Numbered from the stretch's first letter, positions 53,138-62,412 are shown. The stretch is 64,000 nt of DNA from an uncultured Lachnospiraceae bacterium (GCA_910578115.1 CAJTPO010000005.1:1-64000), one strand, 5' to 3'. The notes: generated by a model not told the origin, from the letters alone. Numbers and translations: made by a program.

Positions 53138-54424
53138 TCATCCCCGCTGCATCTGCAGACCGGCCAGCTGCGCAAATTCCTCCACACTCCTCACACGCGC
53201 AGCCAGCTTCTGCCAGTTCTTCAAAGTCTGCAGCTCCTTCTGCGCTAAGACCATATTTCTCAGCTCAGAAGGAATCGGACCGTATTCTTCAAGCAGGTTG
53301 AATACACACTCGGCAGTTGCCGTCAGTGTTATTTTCATGCCGGCTTCTTCCGCCAGCTTTGCTACTCTTTCTTCCGCCATTTTTTCCGCCATGATTACAG
53401 CTCTTTCTTCTGCCATGACTACAGCCCTTTCTTCTGCCATGATTGCAGCCCTTTCTTCTGCCATGACTACAGCTCTTTCTTCTGCCATGATCGCGGCCCT
53501 TTCTTCTGCCATGGCTACAGCCCTTTCTTCCGCCATGATCACAGCTCTTTCTTCTGCCATTTCTTCCAATACTTCATCAATCACACACCCCATCTCTTCT
53601 TCCTCCCCTTTCTCTTCTCTTTTTCTTTCACTTCTCTGCCGGAACTGCTTTTCCAGGCTCTTAGACCCTGTCAGCTGTTCCAAAAGCGACCAGCTTTCAT
53701 CATCCATCTGTCTGTGCCAGTCACCAGCCTCAAAATATCTGCGGACACTTTCCCTGCTGTTGCGCTTCTGAAATATTTCAAGGAGCGGGCCCAGCTCTGT
53801 CCTGAAATACTCAAAATGACAAAATGACGACACATCCAGAAAATGGAGCGGATACTCCGGCAGCAGCTTCTTCAATGCCTGCTCCATCTCTGTATTCATA
53901 TCATCAAAACAGATCATCTCATGCAGACTTTTAGGTCCTTTCCATGGCTGCTCACCCCAGTACACAACAAGCGTCACTACCGGCAAAAGCCAGTCTGCGC
54001 TTCTCACCTTATACAGAAATTCTCCCTCATCCTGATAAAACTCCCTGCAGGCTGTGCTGTCGTTTCCTTCCTGGTATGCCTTGTACCGCCGTTCGTTTTC
54101 ACGCCTGATCTCCCTGAGCTGGCGGTCATATTCAAGGGCCTCCTGTATCATGACACGGACCGGCATCGCATAGTCTGTTTTCTCCTGATTTTCCAGCGCC
54201 AAAACCACAAATCTCTGCCCGTTACAATACTGCTTCATAACCAGATCACCCTGCCGCTCCATCGCCTCGTCATGTTCTGATCTGACGTGCACAGGCGACG
54301 CCTCCCGCAGTTCTTCCGCCTTAACGATCTGTCTGCCCTGAAACACACCGCCGTTCCACAGATCCGCATACCGCGCAGTATCCCGCAGATAAGTTTTCAA
54401 TCCGATATCTTTCTTTCCCACCAT
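53138..54424 (-). CDS. Rpn-family recombination-promoting nuclease/putative transposase-like protein
   Basis: 428 residues from ATG 54424 (MVGKKDIGLKTYLRD), with GGAGGT directly before it; GTG 54421 or the upstream ATG 54511 are alternatives. The N-terminus YADLWNGGVFQGRQIVKAEEL, LVMKQYCNGQRFVVLALENQ and VVTLVVYWGEQPW follow the Lachnospiraceae family related to Rpn/PD-(D/E)XK nucleases, where Asp, Glu-x-Gln and a following strand form the active site. Residues about 285-355 are a Glu/Ala-rich repeat of an 8-residue unit MAEERAVI, encoded by the tandem repeat at 53401-53564, probably a coiled coil. Members act like DNA nucleases or mobile genes; a role here is unknown. It has a promoter at 54681-54709. 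Confidence 0.72.
   Translation of the reverse strand: MVGKKDIGLKTYLRDTARYADLWNGGVFQGRQIVKAEELREASPVHVRSEHDEAMERQGDLVMKQYCNGQRFVVLALENQEKTDYAMPVRVMIQEALEYDRQLREIRRENERRYKAYQEGNDSTACREFYQDEGEFLYKVRSADWLLPVVTLVVYWGEQPWKGPKSLHEMICFDDMNTEMEQALKKLLPEYPLHFLDVSSFCHFEYFRTELGPLLEIFQKRNSRESVRRYFEAGDWHRQMDDESWSLLEQLTGSKSLEKQFRQRSERKREEKGEEEEMGCVIDEVLEEMAEERAVIMAEERAVAMAEERAAIMAEERAVVMAEERAAIMAEERAVVMAEERAVIMAEKMAEERVAKLAEEAGMKITLTATAECVFNLLEEYGPIPSELRNMVLAQKELQTLKNWQKLAARVRSVEEFAQLAGLQMQRG
53401..53564 (-). repeat. Tandem 24-base repeat inside the Rpn-family gene
   Basis: About seven units of 24 bases, starting at 53401, 53425, 53449, 53473, 53497, 53521 and 53545, the last one incomplete. Each unit encodes MAEERAxx. 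The units differ at two or three silent or conservative positions. The array is a whole number of codons, so copy-number change would keep the reading frame. Confidence 0.85.
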
Positions 54425-54680
54425 ACCTCCTTCGCAGGAGATTTGTGCTTCCAAACTACAGATCCGGGTCTCCGGCTGTTCCGTCACGATTACCGTTACC
54501 CTCCGCACCACGCATAGTAATCATGCATACTGCTGTTGTTGTCTTTACAAAATCTCCCGCCTTATTCATTTTTTCTGGAATAAAAGCATGATTTCGTTCG
54601 ACACCCAATGGGATTCAGTAACCGTTTTTGTTTTTACGGTTAGAAATGTAATAGAATTATGAAATAAATGCTTTGATTAG

Positions 54681-54709
54681 AGTATAGCATCGGATGTCAG
54701 GTTTGTCAC
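54681..54709 (-). promoter_or_regulatory. Putative promoter of the Rpn-family gene
   Basis: GTGACA (54709-54704) and TATACT (54686-54681) with a 17-base spacer on the minus strand, about 250 bases before the start at 54424. The leader contains a short AACCGT/ACGGTT stem at about 54630. The rest of 54425-54891 is AT-rich and without coding signal. Prediction only. Confidence 0.45.
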
Positions 54710-54850
54710 GTGCAATAATTTGAACGGAAAATTGACAATCGTCATTCTGCACAACACAAAATCTTGTACAGTCATCGTTTGATTTGAGACGAGTCATACA
54801 TTATCTTGTATATATTCTGTCTACAGCCCGGACAACAGACCAGATTTTTC

Positions 54851-54876
54851 TACAAAACCGGATAAACGGTTTACCG
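54851..54876 (-). terminator. Weak terminator after the membrane/spermidine-synthase gene
   Basis: On the minus strand AAACCG-TTTATC-CGGTTT is followed by TGTAGAAAAATC; the stem of six bases lies about 20 bases beyond the stop at 54892. T-run short and interrupted, so only a moderate call. Confidence 0.42.
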
Positions 54877-54891
54877 TCATTGTGCTGCGAC

Positions 54892-56502
54892 TTATAATGC
54901 ATCCAGTACACCCCGGATTCCTTTTTCCTCATAAATCTGCTTATAGAGCGCGACCTCATCCCGGATCAGTTCGTCAATGACCTGCATCCCCAGAAGCTCC
55001 ACCGGCGCCTGATCGTCAGTCATAATATGATCCCCCGCTTCATAAGCCGTCAGCTGCCCCTCCACTGTCTCCATCATCGCCGCCAGATCTTCCTCCACGA
55101 TCTTTTCACGATGCGCCGACAGATTCTCCAGCATCTGCGGATTGTCGGATGCAAAAAGCTCCCTGTTGGTAGAGCCTTTCACGTCCACCGTATATACCTC
55201 ACCGAACACACTGCCGATGGTATCCGCCAGATGTTCGTTAATGCTGCCCTCGTTGCTGCCGCGCATATTCATGTTCACTACCATCACGCCGTCCTCTGTC
55301 AAATGTTCCTTCACCAGCGTAAAAAATTCCACGGAAGACATCTGAAACGGAATGGTGATATCCTGATAGGCATCTACCATGATCACATCATACTTACCGT
55401 CGACAGCGTTTAAATAGGCTCTGCCGTCATAGGTCGTCACCGGCACATCCGCCGGCAGCTCGAAGTATTCTCTGGCCAGCGCGGTAATCTTCTCGTCGAT
55501 CTCCACCCCTTCAATCTCCATATCTCCGAAATAATTCCGGCACTGCACGGCATAAGTTCCCGTTCCCATGCCCAGGATCAGCACCCTGCAGTCTCCCGGA
55601 TTCTCCAGCTCTGTCATCAGTGGGGCCGCCATGGCATAGTCATAGTACATGCCCGTCAGCCCTTCCTCTTTTACCAGCAAAGACTGTACCCCAAACAGCA
55701 CATTCGTCGACAATATGACAGCTCTGTCATTCTCCTTCACCTGCAGATAGTTATAGATAGATTCCCCCTCATAGGTCAGACCGCTCTCCCAGAAAGCAAA
55801 GCTGTTCGACTTCCCCAGAAAGCAGCACAGCACGAACAGAACCGCTGCCACTGCACTTTTGGCCGCACCTCTTTTGCCACTCACAAAATAGACCAGCGAA
55901 AGCGTGAGCAGGATTCCCGCAAAGATCAGGAACGTGATCGACGTGCCCACCACCGGAATGGAGATGAAAGTCGGCACAAAGGTTCCGATGATACTGCCGA
56001 TCGTGTTGGATGCGTTCAGCATCCCCACCGTCTTGCCGCTGTCCGCCAGGCTGTCCACGGAATACTTGGCCAGCGACGGCGTCACCGTCCCCAGCAGAAA
56101 CAACGGAAACACAAAGACTGCCATACAGGCCGCAAAAGCCGCCCAGATCAGGAAATTCGTATTCACCGTAAAGATCAGCAGCGCCGAAATCCCCAGGATG
56201 ATATATTTTCCCACCACCGGAATGGCCGCAATCCAGACAGCGGCGATCAATATCCTGCCATACAGCCTGTCCGGGTCGGGGTTTTTGTCCGCACTGCGCC
56301 CGCCGTATATATTCCCCAGCGCCATGGCGATCATGATCGTTCCGATAATGATCGTCCACACGATCTGCGAAGAACTGAAATATGGAGCAAGCAGCCTGCT
56401 GGCTCCCAGCTCCACCGCCATCACCGACATCCCCGCGAAGAATTCCGTCAGGTAAAGAAATAATTTATTGCTCAATACAGGCGTTGTTTTTGTCGTATTC
56501 AT
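54892..56502 (-). CDS. Fused membrane (MFS-like) and spermidine synthase-like protein
   Basis: 536 residues. Residues 15-230 carry seven to eight membrane segments (SpeE-associated transporter-like domain); residues 245-510 form a Rossmann methyltransferase/aminopropyltransferase fold with VLILGMGTGTYAVQC (307-321), EGVEIDEKI (331-339), YDGRAYLN (358-365) and VIMVDAYQDI (373-382). The last two correspond to the spermidine synthase Asp motifs, but the second lacks the usual DSTDP, so true aminopropyl transfer is doubtful. Such fusions are widespread in bacteria without a settled function. A hairpin and weak promoter lie upstream at 56663-56779. Confidence 0.82.
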   Translation of the reverse strand: MNTTKTTPVLSNKLFLYLTEFFAGMSVMAVELGASRLLAPYFSSSQIVWTIIIGTIMIAMALGNIYGGRSADKNPDPDRLYGRILIAAVWIAAIPVVGKYIILGISALLIFTVNTNFLIWAAFAACMAVFVFPLFLLGTVTPSLAKYSVDSLADSGKTVGMLNASNTIGSIIGTFVPTFISIPVVGTSITFLIFAGILLTLSLVYFVSGKRGAAKSAVAAVLFVLCCFLGKSNSFAFWESGLTYEGESIYNYLQVKENDRAVILSTNVLFGVQSLLVKEEGLTGMYYDYAMAAPLMTELENPGDCRVLILGMGTGTYAVQCRNYFGDMEIEGVEIDEKITALAREYFELPADVPVTTYDGRAYLNAVDGKYDVIMVDAYQDITIPFQMSSVEFFTLVKEHLTEDGVMVVNMNMRGSNEGSINEHLADTIGSVFGEVYTVDVKGSTNRELFASDNPQMLENLSAHREKIVEEDLAAMMETVEGQLTAYEAGDHIMTDDQAPVELLGMQVIDELIRDEVALYKQIYEEKGIRGVLDAL

Positions 56503-56662
56503 TCCTTCTATATTCCTTCCTTACTCCTGTGTATTCTTTCCGGCATGCCCTCTCCATCCTGTATGCCCCAAAAGGACCAGCACAGCATCCATAGCCCGAC
56601 TCCTCCGCAGGTCTCACCCTTCTGTAGATCCCGGAATCCTGTATCTTCCAGACAACCCGAAA

Positions 56663-56691
56663 ACGGGGCCATGTCGCTTCACAAGCCCCGT
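56663..56691 (-). terminator. Terminator after the SPOCS-LysM gene
   Basis: On the minus strand ACGGGGC pairs with GCCCCGT across a 15-base loop, followed by TTTCGGG. It lies 100 bases beyond the stop at 56791 and about 160 bases before the next gene. It may equally serve as an attenuator for a transcript starting at the box pair 56750-56779. Confidence 0.48.
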
Positions 56692-56749
56692 CTTTCAGTA
56701 TATACAATTTCTGATCCCTTTTCCACGAAAATATTTATAAATTTTGTCA

Positions 56750-56779
56750 ATTATGAGCGCAGGCAGAAGCATGGTCCAA
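56750..56779 (-). promoter_or_regulatory. Weak promoter-like box pair
   Basis: On the minus strand TTGGAC (56779-56774) and CATAAT (56755-56750) are 18 bases apart. A transcript from here would pass the hairpin at 56663-56691 before reaching the gene at 54892-56502. A TTGACA also occurs at 56750-56745 but has no -10 at proper distance. Low certainty. Confidence 0.3.
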
Positions 56780-56790
56780 TACCAAAATAC

Positions 56791-58347
56791 CTACACACTC
56801 CCTTTCACCACCAGAATCTTATCCCCGGCGCTGATCTCCTCCGTCACCAGCTCATTGACTTCCTTTAACTGTGATATTGTCACATAATACCGTTTCCCGA
56901 TATCCCACAGCGTATCATTAGGGCCGGCGATATAGATAACCATGCCTGGCAGCTCACTGAGCTTGTTTAAATCCAGTTCTTCCACCTTGATATCCGTAAT
57001 CAGATTACTTTTCTGCACCGCAAACACGATCACCTTAAACAAAAGCGCCGCCTTCACATCCAGTTCATCACTGTCAAGCATCGTTACAGTCAGCTGCTCT
57101 ATGCTGCAGCGCATCTTAAAGATACTGGTAGGGGTAATATTGTCCGCCTCGATCACATACTGGAAAGGCAGCACGTTCCTGGACGAATAAATGGATTTCG
57201 ACCCATTACCGCACAGATACAACGTAACTACTGTCAGCGTTCCCGTAATGGCAATCCCGTTCTCCACGATTGCCTGCTCCTCGATCTGGATCTCCCCTTC
57301 AGAATGAATCAGCTGATACATGGGCATCTCCGGATTCTGGATTTTCGCATGTTCCGCGATCTTACATTTGCCGCTGCCGCACAGCAGCAGACTCTTAAGC
57401 TGTACCTCCGTAGTCAGCGCTTCGATCTCCTTCTCCACGCCGTAAATATCGGAAAGCACTTCCATATTTTCCTCTTCGTACAGATGAATATCCAGATCCA
57501 GCACCGGCTCTACACAGAAAACCCTCTCTTCTCCGTCAAAATCCTGCCTCACTTCCACATTACACTGCCCCAGGCTGTAGCGGATATCCGGTATCATATT
57601 TTCCCTGCATCCGTGGCATTCTATAATACCACTGAACGGTACCGTATTCTCATACCAGAGCGTTCTGTCATTGTCCCCTTCCCCCTCATAGAGGAAGAAA
57701 GCCCTCATCTCACCCTGAACCGATATCTTCTCATCCAGCGCTTTAAATTCCACGTGATCAAACGTGATGTGGTGCCAGATCGTCTGAAACACGTTGGGAA
57801 GATTACCCGACAGCTCCATCTCCTCTTTTAATCGGAAGATATCCTTCTTCTGCAGCACAAGCTCCGCCATCGGATACGTCCGTTTTCTGTATTCCACCGG
57901 TTCCTCATGATAGATATCCACCGCCGTATCCTGCTCCACATGCTCCTCCAGCTCCAGTCCAAAAGAGGTTACCGCCTGTACGCTGATCTTCCTGGAATTG
58001 ATCAGTCCCACCGTCAGATCCTCAATCGACCAGTCTGTCAGGATGATATCCCCGTTGGATACCCCTTCCATATTGACCCGTTCCTCGAAGGGAAGTACCG
58101 CCTCCATGCTGGCACACATTCCCTCCATATCCGTCAGATACAGGATCGATACCACCAGTCTGCCTCTTAGATTCACCACATTTTCTCCGGCACGGATCTC
58201 CTCCATGATGATCTCGCCCTTGCTGTTAAGCAGATGACTGGCGTCAGGCTTGTTATCTGAAATATTCACATCTTCTTCCAATACCATCTGGGTGCCGGCT
58301 CTGCTGCTGATCCGATCCATATGTATCTTCTTTTTTACTAATTCCAC
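56791..58347 (-). CDS. SPOCS (DUF3794) domain protein with C-terminal LysM
   Basis: 518 residues, starting with GTG 58347. Residues 30-460 contain repeated DUF3794/SPOCS-type beta domains (for example the two stretches NVVNLRGRLVVSILYLTD and GIAITGTLTVVTLYLCG), and the last 50 residues, VIYIAGPNDTLWDIGKRYYV onward, are a LysM module. This architecture is typical of clostridial sporulation proteins thought to bind the spore envelope. No signal peptide. The ribosome site GGAGG lies in the 3' arm of a hairpin (58357-58398), so translation and transcription may both be controlled. The presence of this gene argues for a spore-forming host. It is transcribed behind the GH120 genes but separated from them by that hairpin. 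Confidence 0.85.
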   Translation of the reverse strand: MELVKKKIHMDRISSRAGTQMVLEEDVNISDNKPDASHLLNSKGEIIMEEIRAGENVVNLRGRLVVSILYLTDMEGMCASMEAVLPFEERVNMEGVSNGDIILTDWSIEDLTVGLINSRKISVQAVTSFGLELEEHVEQDTAVDIYHEEPVEYRKRTYPMAELVLQKKDIFRLKEEMELSGNLPNVFQTIWHHITFDHVEFKALDEKISVQGEMRAFFLYEGEGDNDRTLWYENTVPFSGIIECHGCRENMIPDIRYSLGQCNVEVRQDFDGEERVFCVEPVLDLDIHLYEEENMEVLSDIYGVEKEIEALTTEVQLKSLLLCGSGKCKIAEHAKIQNPEMPMYQLIHSEGEIQIEEQAIVENGIAITGTLTVVTLYLCGNGSKSIYSSRNVLPFQYVIEADNITPTSIFKMRCSIEQLTVTMLDSDELDVKAALLFKVIVFAVQKSNLITDIKVEELDLNKLSELPGMVIYIAGPNDTLWDIGKRYYVTISQLKEVNELVTEEISAGDKILVVKGSV

Positions 58348-58356
58348 AAAAATAAA

Positions 58357-58398
58357 CCTCCATGCGTATACTTAGTAAAAGTATATGCCGCATGGAGG
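58357..58398 (-). promoter_or_regulatory. Terminator-like hairpin that contains the ribosome site of the SPOCS-LysM gene
   Basis: On the minus strand CCTCCATG (58398-58391) pairs with CATGGAGG (58364-58357), extended inward by GCATATAC/GTATACGC with one bulge. The 3' arm holds the GGAGG of the GTG start at 58347, and TTTATTTTT follows at once. It can thus act as a rho-independent terminator for the GH120 operon and hide the ribosome site in read-through transcripts. CATATACT within it also resembles a sporulation sigma -10 box (weak). Confidence 0.6.
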
Positions 58399-58423
58399 CC
58401 ATGTATGACTCGTTGTACTGTTT

Positions 58424-60391
58424 TTACCAGATCCGCACCTTATTATGCCCTGCTTTCAAGCCGTTAATCGGACCAGCAAGCACATGATCGTCCCCTCTTT
58501 TCTCTCCGAGATAGTCCACATCAAAAACAATCGGCGTTCCGTCCGGATTCTCAAATAATCCTTCTACGGCCCGGGTACAGCCCAGATCCTTCGTCTGCAT
58601 GATCACAGCTTCCTGCTCCAGCACTTCCGGATCCACATCCAGCTCGAGATAAACCGCCCGACCGTCCTCCGTCACTTCCTGCGTGATCCTGGCCTTCAAC
58701 ATGCCGCTGCCACGATAACTGTTGTGCTCACCGGCATAGCCCTGTGCTCCCTGAAGGTAGACATTACGGTCGATATATACCGGCTGTTTCACCTTCACAT
58801 ACAGATCTTCATCTCCCGGAAATGCCTCGTTGATCAGCCGGATATACTCCTCATAATCTCCCGGATGACCGTCAAAGGCTGCCGTGCCGCAGGATACCCC
58901 CTTCACTTCGCCCAGGGTTGGCGCCCCGCCCACAAAAATATTCTGATAGAAGCGGTCGTCCCCGCCATAGATAAAGGAGGAAGCCATGATCTGTGTCATA
59001 TGCGGAAAATGATATGGGGTAGAACGATCCAGCACGGTCCAGTGCTTCATATTACCCAATACCAGATTATGCAGGTAAGCGCCTCCCTGGGAAGCATTCT
59101 CAAAGCTATACGGAGATCCGAGGATATTATGATCCACCAGATAGGGTCCGTGGGATACCTCTACCATCAGATCGCGGATATTGCCGCAAAGCAGATTGCC
59201 GCTCACCCGTGTGCCCTGCGTCTCCCAATCCAGCCAGATTCCCAGCGTACAGTCATGAATATAATTGTGATGAATCTGCGTATCGATGGGAGCATGAAAC
59301 TTGATGCCCGCAATCTCATACCCGTAGAACTCATGCTTTGTGGCGATATTATAAATCTCGTTGCCGCAGATTTCACTGAATATACAGCCCAGATGCCCCA
59401 CAATGCCGTTCTGGCCGCAATCGTGGATCACATTATTGCGTACGATATGGGAACCCACGTTATCTTTGTGCCAGCCCTGCAGAAGCGCCCTGCCTACCGC
59501 TTCAAACTGATACGTATAACCGGGTTTTCTTCTGGTCCTGGTAAAAAGATTATCGCCGGTCTTCTCGTCCTTCCCCAATGTCACGGCGCTGCACTTGGCG
59601 TCATGGATATGATTGTCCTCAATAATCCAGCCCTTAGACCAATGCGGGCCGATCAAACCCGGCTGATCCCCCGTGGGCGGCGCGAAAGGACACGCCGCCT
59701 GTGCCATTTCAAATCCTGAGACAGTAATGTAATCCTTACCACCCTGCGTCGGATAAAACACACATTTACGTACATTGATCTCTACCAGCTCCTGATTCGG
59801 ATCCGCTCCCTGGAAATTCGCCCAGATAGAAGTCGTCTCCGCCTCCACCTGCGCATACCACCGATACACCGTACCTTCCGGATCCGCGATGGGTTCCCTG
59901 TAATCCTGCCAAGGAACATTGAAACCGGTCTCCCTTCTCTGCGCCTTCTCCACCTCTTCCAGTGTGAGCGCTTCATAGAAAGAACTTCCGTTCAAATATA
60001 CGTCTCCCAGATGAAGCGTGGGATAGGCCGGCCCGATCATCCAGTCCCCGTACAAATAGGTGTCATAGGGATTAAAATCTCCAAACAGGGAATTCGGCAC
60101 CACCGCTTTCCACACTGTGCCCTTCACATTTTCCCAGTTCGTGATTCGCTCGGATCCTTTAATAACGGGCTTCTCACCTTCCGCCGCACGGTAAGTGATC
60201 CTTTCCAGATCACTGATACCGCCCATCCTGGGATCCACCCACTCCCGATACACTCCTTCATGAACGATCACCGTATCCCCGGGCATGGCCACATCTGCCG
60301 CCCGCTGAATCGTTGCGAAAGGCTCCGCCGCCGAACCGGCCGCCCGGTCATTCCCGGTCACTGCCACATGATATTCTCTTATCATCTGCAT
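58424..60391 (-). CDS. Beta-xylosidase homologue, GH120 (first copy)
   Basis: 655 residues from ATG 60391, with GGAGGG nine bases upstream; TTG 60397 is not needed. A right-handed parallel beta-helix protein closely resembling Thermoanaerobacterium saccharolyticum XylC of family GH120: ANFQGADPN, WSKGWIIEDNHIHDAKCSA, IGSHII-type motifs, and LDWETQGTRVSGNLL and MVEVSHGPYLVDHN. Asp388 and Glu411 match the XylC nucleophile and acid/base, with the same spacing of 23 residues. The enzyme would hydrolyse xylobiose or xylo-oligosaccharides inside the cell, as it has no signal peptide. It is the last gene of the permease/GH120 operon, 14 bases behind its paralogue. Confidence 0.9.
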   Translation of the reverse strand: MQMIREYHVAVTGNDRAAGSAAEPFATIQRAADVAMPGDTVIVHEGVYREWVDPRMGGISDLERITYRAAEGEKPVIKGSERITNWENVKGTVWKAVVPNSLFGDFNPYDTYLYGDWMIGPAYPTLHLGDVYLNGSSFYEALTLEEVEKAQRRETGFNVPWQDYREPIADPEGTVYRWYAQVEAETTSIWANFQGADPNQELVEINVRKCVFYPTQGGKDYITVSGFEMAQAACPFAPPTGDQPGLIGPHWSKGWIIEDNHIHDAKCSAVTLGKDEKTGDNLFTRTRRKPGYTYQFEAVGRALLQGWHKDNVGSHIVRNNVIHDCGQNGIVGHLGCIFSEICGNEIYNIATKHEFYGYEIAGIKFHAPIDTQIHHNYIHDCTLGIWLDWETQGTRVSGNLLCGNIRDLMVEVSHGPYLVDHNILGSPYSFENASQGGAYLHNLVLGNMKHWTVLDRSTPYHFPHMTQIMASSFIYGGDDRFYQNIFVGGAPTLGEVKGVSCGTAAFDGHPGDYEEYIRLINEAFPGDEDLYVKVKQPVYIDRNVYLQGAQGYAGEHNSYRGSGMLKARITQEVTEDGRAVYLELDVDPEVLEQEAVIMQTKDLGCTRAVEGLFENPDGTPIVFDVDYLGEKRGDDHVLAGPINGLKAGHNKVRIW

Positions 60392-60405
60392 ATCCAAAGT
60401 CCCTC

Positions 60406-62412
60406 CTATACCAGCTCAATCGTGTTCTTCCCGTCCTCAAACGGACCGCATACCGGATGGATGCCCCGATGCTGTCCGAAATAATCCGTATCAAATATAA
60501 TCTCCGTCCCATCCGGATTCTCGAATCGTTCCTCCGGCTCAAAAGCCATACCGAGCGTCTGCGTGGAGATGGTCTGCCAGGTTTTCTGTGGAAGATATTC
60601 ATACAGATCCGTGACCAGTCTGCACCCGTCATCACCGCACACCAGCTTCAATTCCACTTTATGCTCCGTATCCAATACGAAGTCTTCCTCTCCATCATAA
60701 GGCTGTGCACCGTTAAAATACACATTGCCGCCGCTGTAAACAGGAAGATGATCATAATACTTATCCCGCTCCTCCCGGATATTATAGTTCTCAGCCGTAA
60801 ATCGAGCCAGATACTCCTCTTCCTTCGGGTATCCGTCATAGGGCTTTGTACCGCAGATCTCATTCAGCCAGCCCGGCCCTTCCAGATTCATCTTCTTCGC
60901 ATACTCCGTATAGATTGACCGCACAGGCATCTGTACGAAGATATTGTTATAAAATCTTGCGTCTCCGTGCAGTATAGTCATGAAGCCATCCACCTCTGTC
61001 CTGTGCGGCACATGATAGGGCGTATATCTGGGTGTCGGGAACACTTTCCCTCCATTGTCCACTCCGTTCCCCACATAGGTGAAGGTCCCGGCAATCAGAT
61101 TATGCACGAAAGCAAGTCCCTGGGTGCTCAGACGGCCCGCCGCCTCCGACAGCAGCAGATTGTTGTCGATTAATGTCGGTCCATGGGACACCTCCACGAA
61201 AATATCCTCTGCCAATGCCAGCGGCATGGTAATTTCCGTACCTTCCGGCGGCATATTATCATGGAAAAGGTTCTGGCTCACGCGGGTTCCCTGCGCCTGC
61301 CAGTCCAGCCAGAGGCCTCTGGTACAATATTCGAAATGATTCCTGCGAATAATCACATCAATCGCTGCATGCAGCTTGATTCCGCCAATCTCTGCGCCTG
61401 CAAGATCCTGCTTGTTATTGATATGATGAATATGGTTGTCCTCAATAATAGAAAATACACAGCCCAGGTGGCCCACGATGCCGGTCTGTCCGCAGTCATG
61501 GATATCACAACGGCGGATGATATGAGAACCGATCAGCTCCTTTGTCCATCCCTCTCTCTGCGCCTGGCAGATCGCATCCCGCTCGTTCTGTGTGCCGTCC
61601 TTCACAAATTTCGTACACCATTTATTCTCATTGTTCGGCTGCAGATATTTGCCCAGAGAAATCCCGCTGCACTTGGAATGGGCCACCTCACAGTCCTCGA
61701 TGATCCACCCCCTGGACCAGCGCGGGCCGATCATACCCTCCTGGTATGCAGTGGGCGGAGCCCACTGCGTGGCTGCTCTTGTCACCTTAAATCCGGACAG
61801 CGTAATGTATCCGACACCCGATTTAGAGGGATAGAAACAGTTCCGTCTGACGTTGATCTCCACGTCTTCCTGATTGGGATCAGCCCCCTGGAAATTCGCA
61901 TAGATCACCGTGGTGTCCCCATCCTGTTCCGTGTACCATTTATATAAGGTCGCCTCCTGATCCCAGGATCCCTTATAGATAACCGGATTCTCCACTTCCT
62001 CCAGCCGGGCAGCCTCGTAGAAGGATTTGTCTCCCAGGTAAATCTCTCCCGTATGTACCGGTTGTATCGCATTGTACCAGTCGCCCCTCACATAAGTCGT
62101 ATACGGGTTATAATCACCGAAAAGCCCATTGGGAATACGCACCATCCACACATCCTTCTTCCAATGCACCCAGTTCTTCACCGGCTCTGCGCCGGTAATC
62201 ACCGCGCCGTTCTTTACCGCACTGCGATAAATGATCCTCTGGTCCGGTGTCCCCGCATTGACCGGATCTACATATTCCCGATAAATTCCCGGCGCTACGA
62301 TCACCTCGTCACCTGCTGCTGCCAGCCTGGCCGCCTGTGCCAGAGACTGCAGAGGTCTTTCGCTTGTTCCATCTCCGCCCCGCGGAGCATCTGCAGCTAC
62401 ATATATTTGCAT
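60406..62412 (-). CDS. GH120 beta-xylosidase homologue (second copy)
   Basis: 668 residues, with GGAGG six bases before the ATG. Same beta-helix family as its neighbour at 58424: shared YANFQGADPN, WSRGWIIED, IHDCGQTGIVGHLGCVFS, LWLDWQAQGTRVS and FVEVSHGP. The catalytic pair is retained as Asp370 and Glu407, but 14 extra residues lie between them (DNMPPEGTEITMPLALAEDI region), so the loop next to the active site is altered and substrate choice may differ. Cytoplasmic. Forms a tandem with the first copy, 14 bases apart, behind the sugar permease genes. GH141 is a less likely label for the same fold. Confidence 0.87.
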   Translation of the reverse strand: MQIYVAADAPRGGDGTSERPLQSLAQAARLAAAGDEVIVAPGIYREYVDPVNAGTPDQRIIYRSAVKNGAVITGAEPVKNWVHWKKDVWMVRIPNGLFGDYNPYTTYVRGDWYNAIQPVHTGEIYLGDKSFYEAARLEEVENPVIYKGSWDQEATLYKWYTEQDGDTTVIYANFQGADPNQEDVEINVRRNCFYPSKSGVGYITLSGFKVTRAATQWAPPTAYQEGMIGPRWSRGWIIEDCEVAHSKCSGISLGKYLQPNNENKWCTKFVKDGTQNERDAICQAQREGWTKELIGSHIIRRCDIHDCGQTGIVGHLGCVFSIIEDNHIHHINNKQDLAGAEIGGIKLHAAIDVIIRRNHFEYCTRGLWLDWQAQGTRVSQNLFHDNMPPEGTEITMPLALAEDIFVEVSHGPTLIDNNLLLSEAAGRLSTQGLAFVHNLIAGTFTYVGNGVDNGGKVFPTPRYTPYHVPHRTEVDGFMTILHGDARFYNNIFVQMPVRSIYTEYAKKMNLEGPGWLNEICGTKPYDGYPKEEEYLARFTAENYNIREERDKYYDHLPVYSGGNVYFNGAQPYDGEEDFVLDTEHKVELKLVCGDDGCRLVTDLYEYLPQKTWQTISTQTLGMAFEPEERFENPDGTEIIFDTDYFGQHRGIHPVCGPFEDGKNTIELV

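Noticed and set aside
53401..53564. Repeated units that could suggest a CRISPR array
   Set aside because: The 24-base units are directly adjacent without spacers and encode an in-frame MAEERAxx protein repeat.
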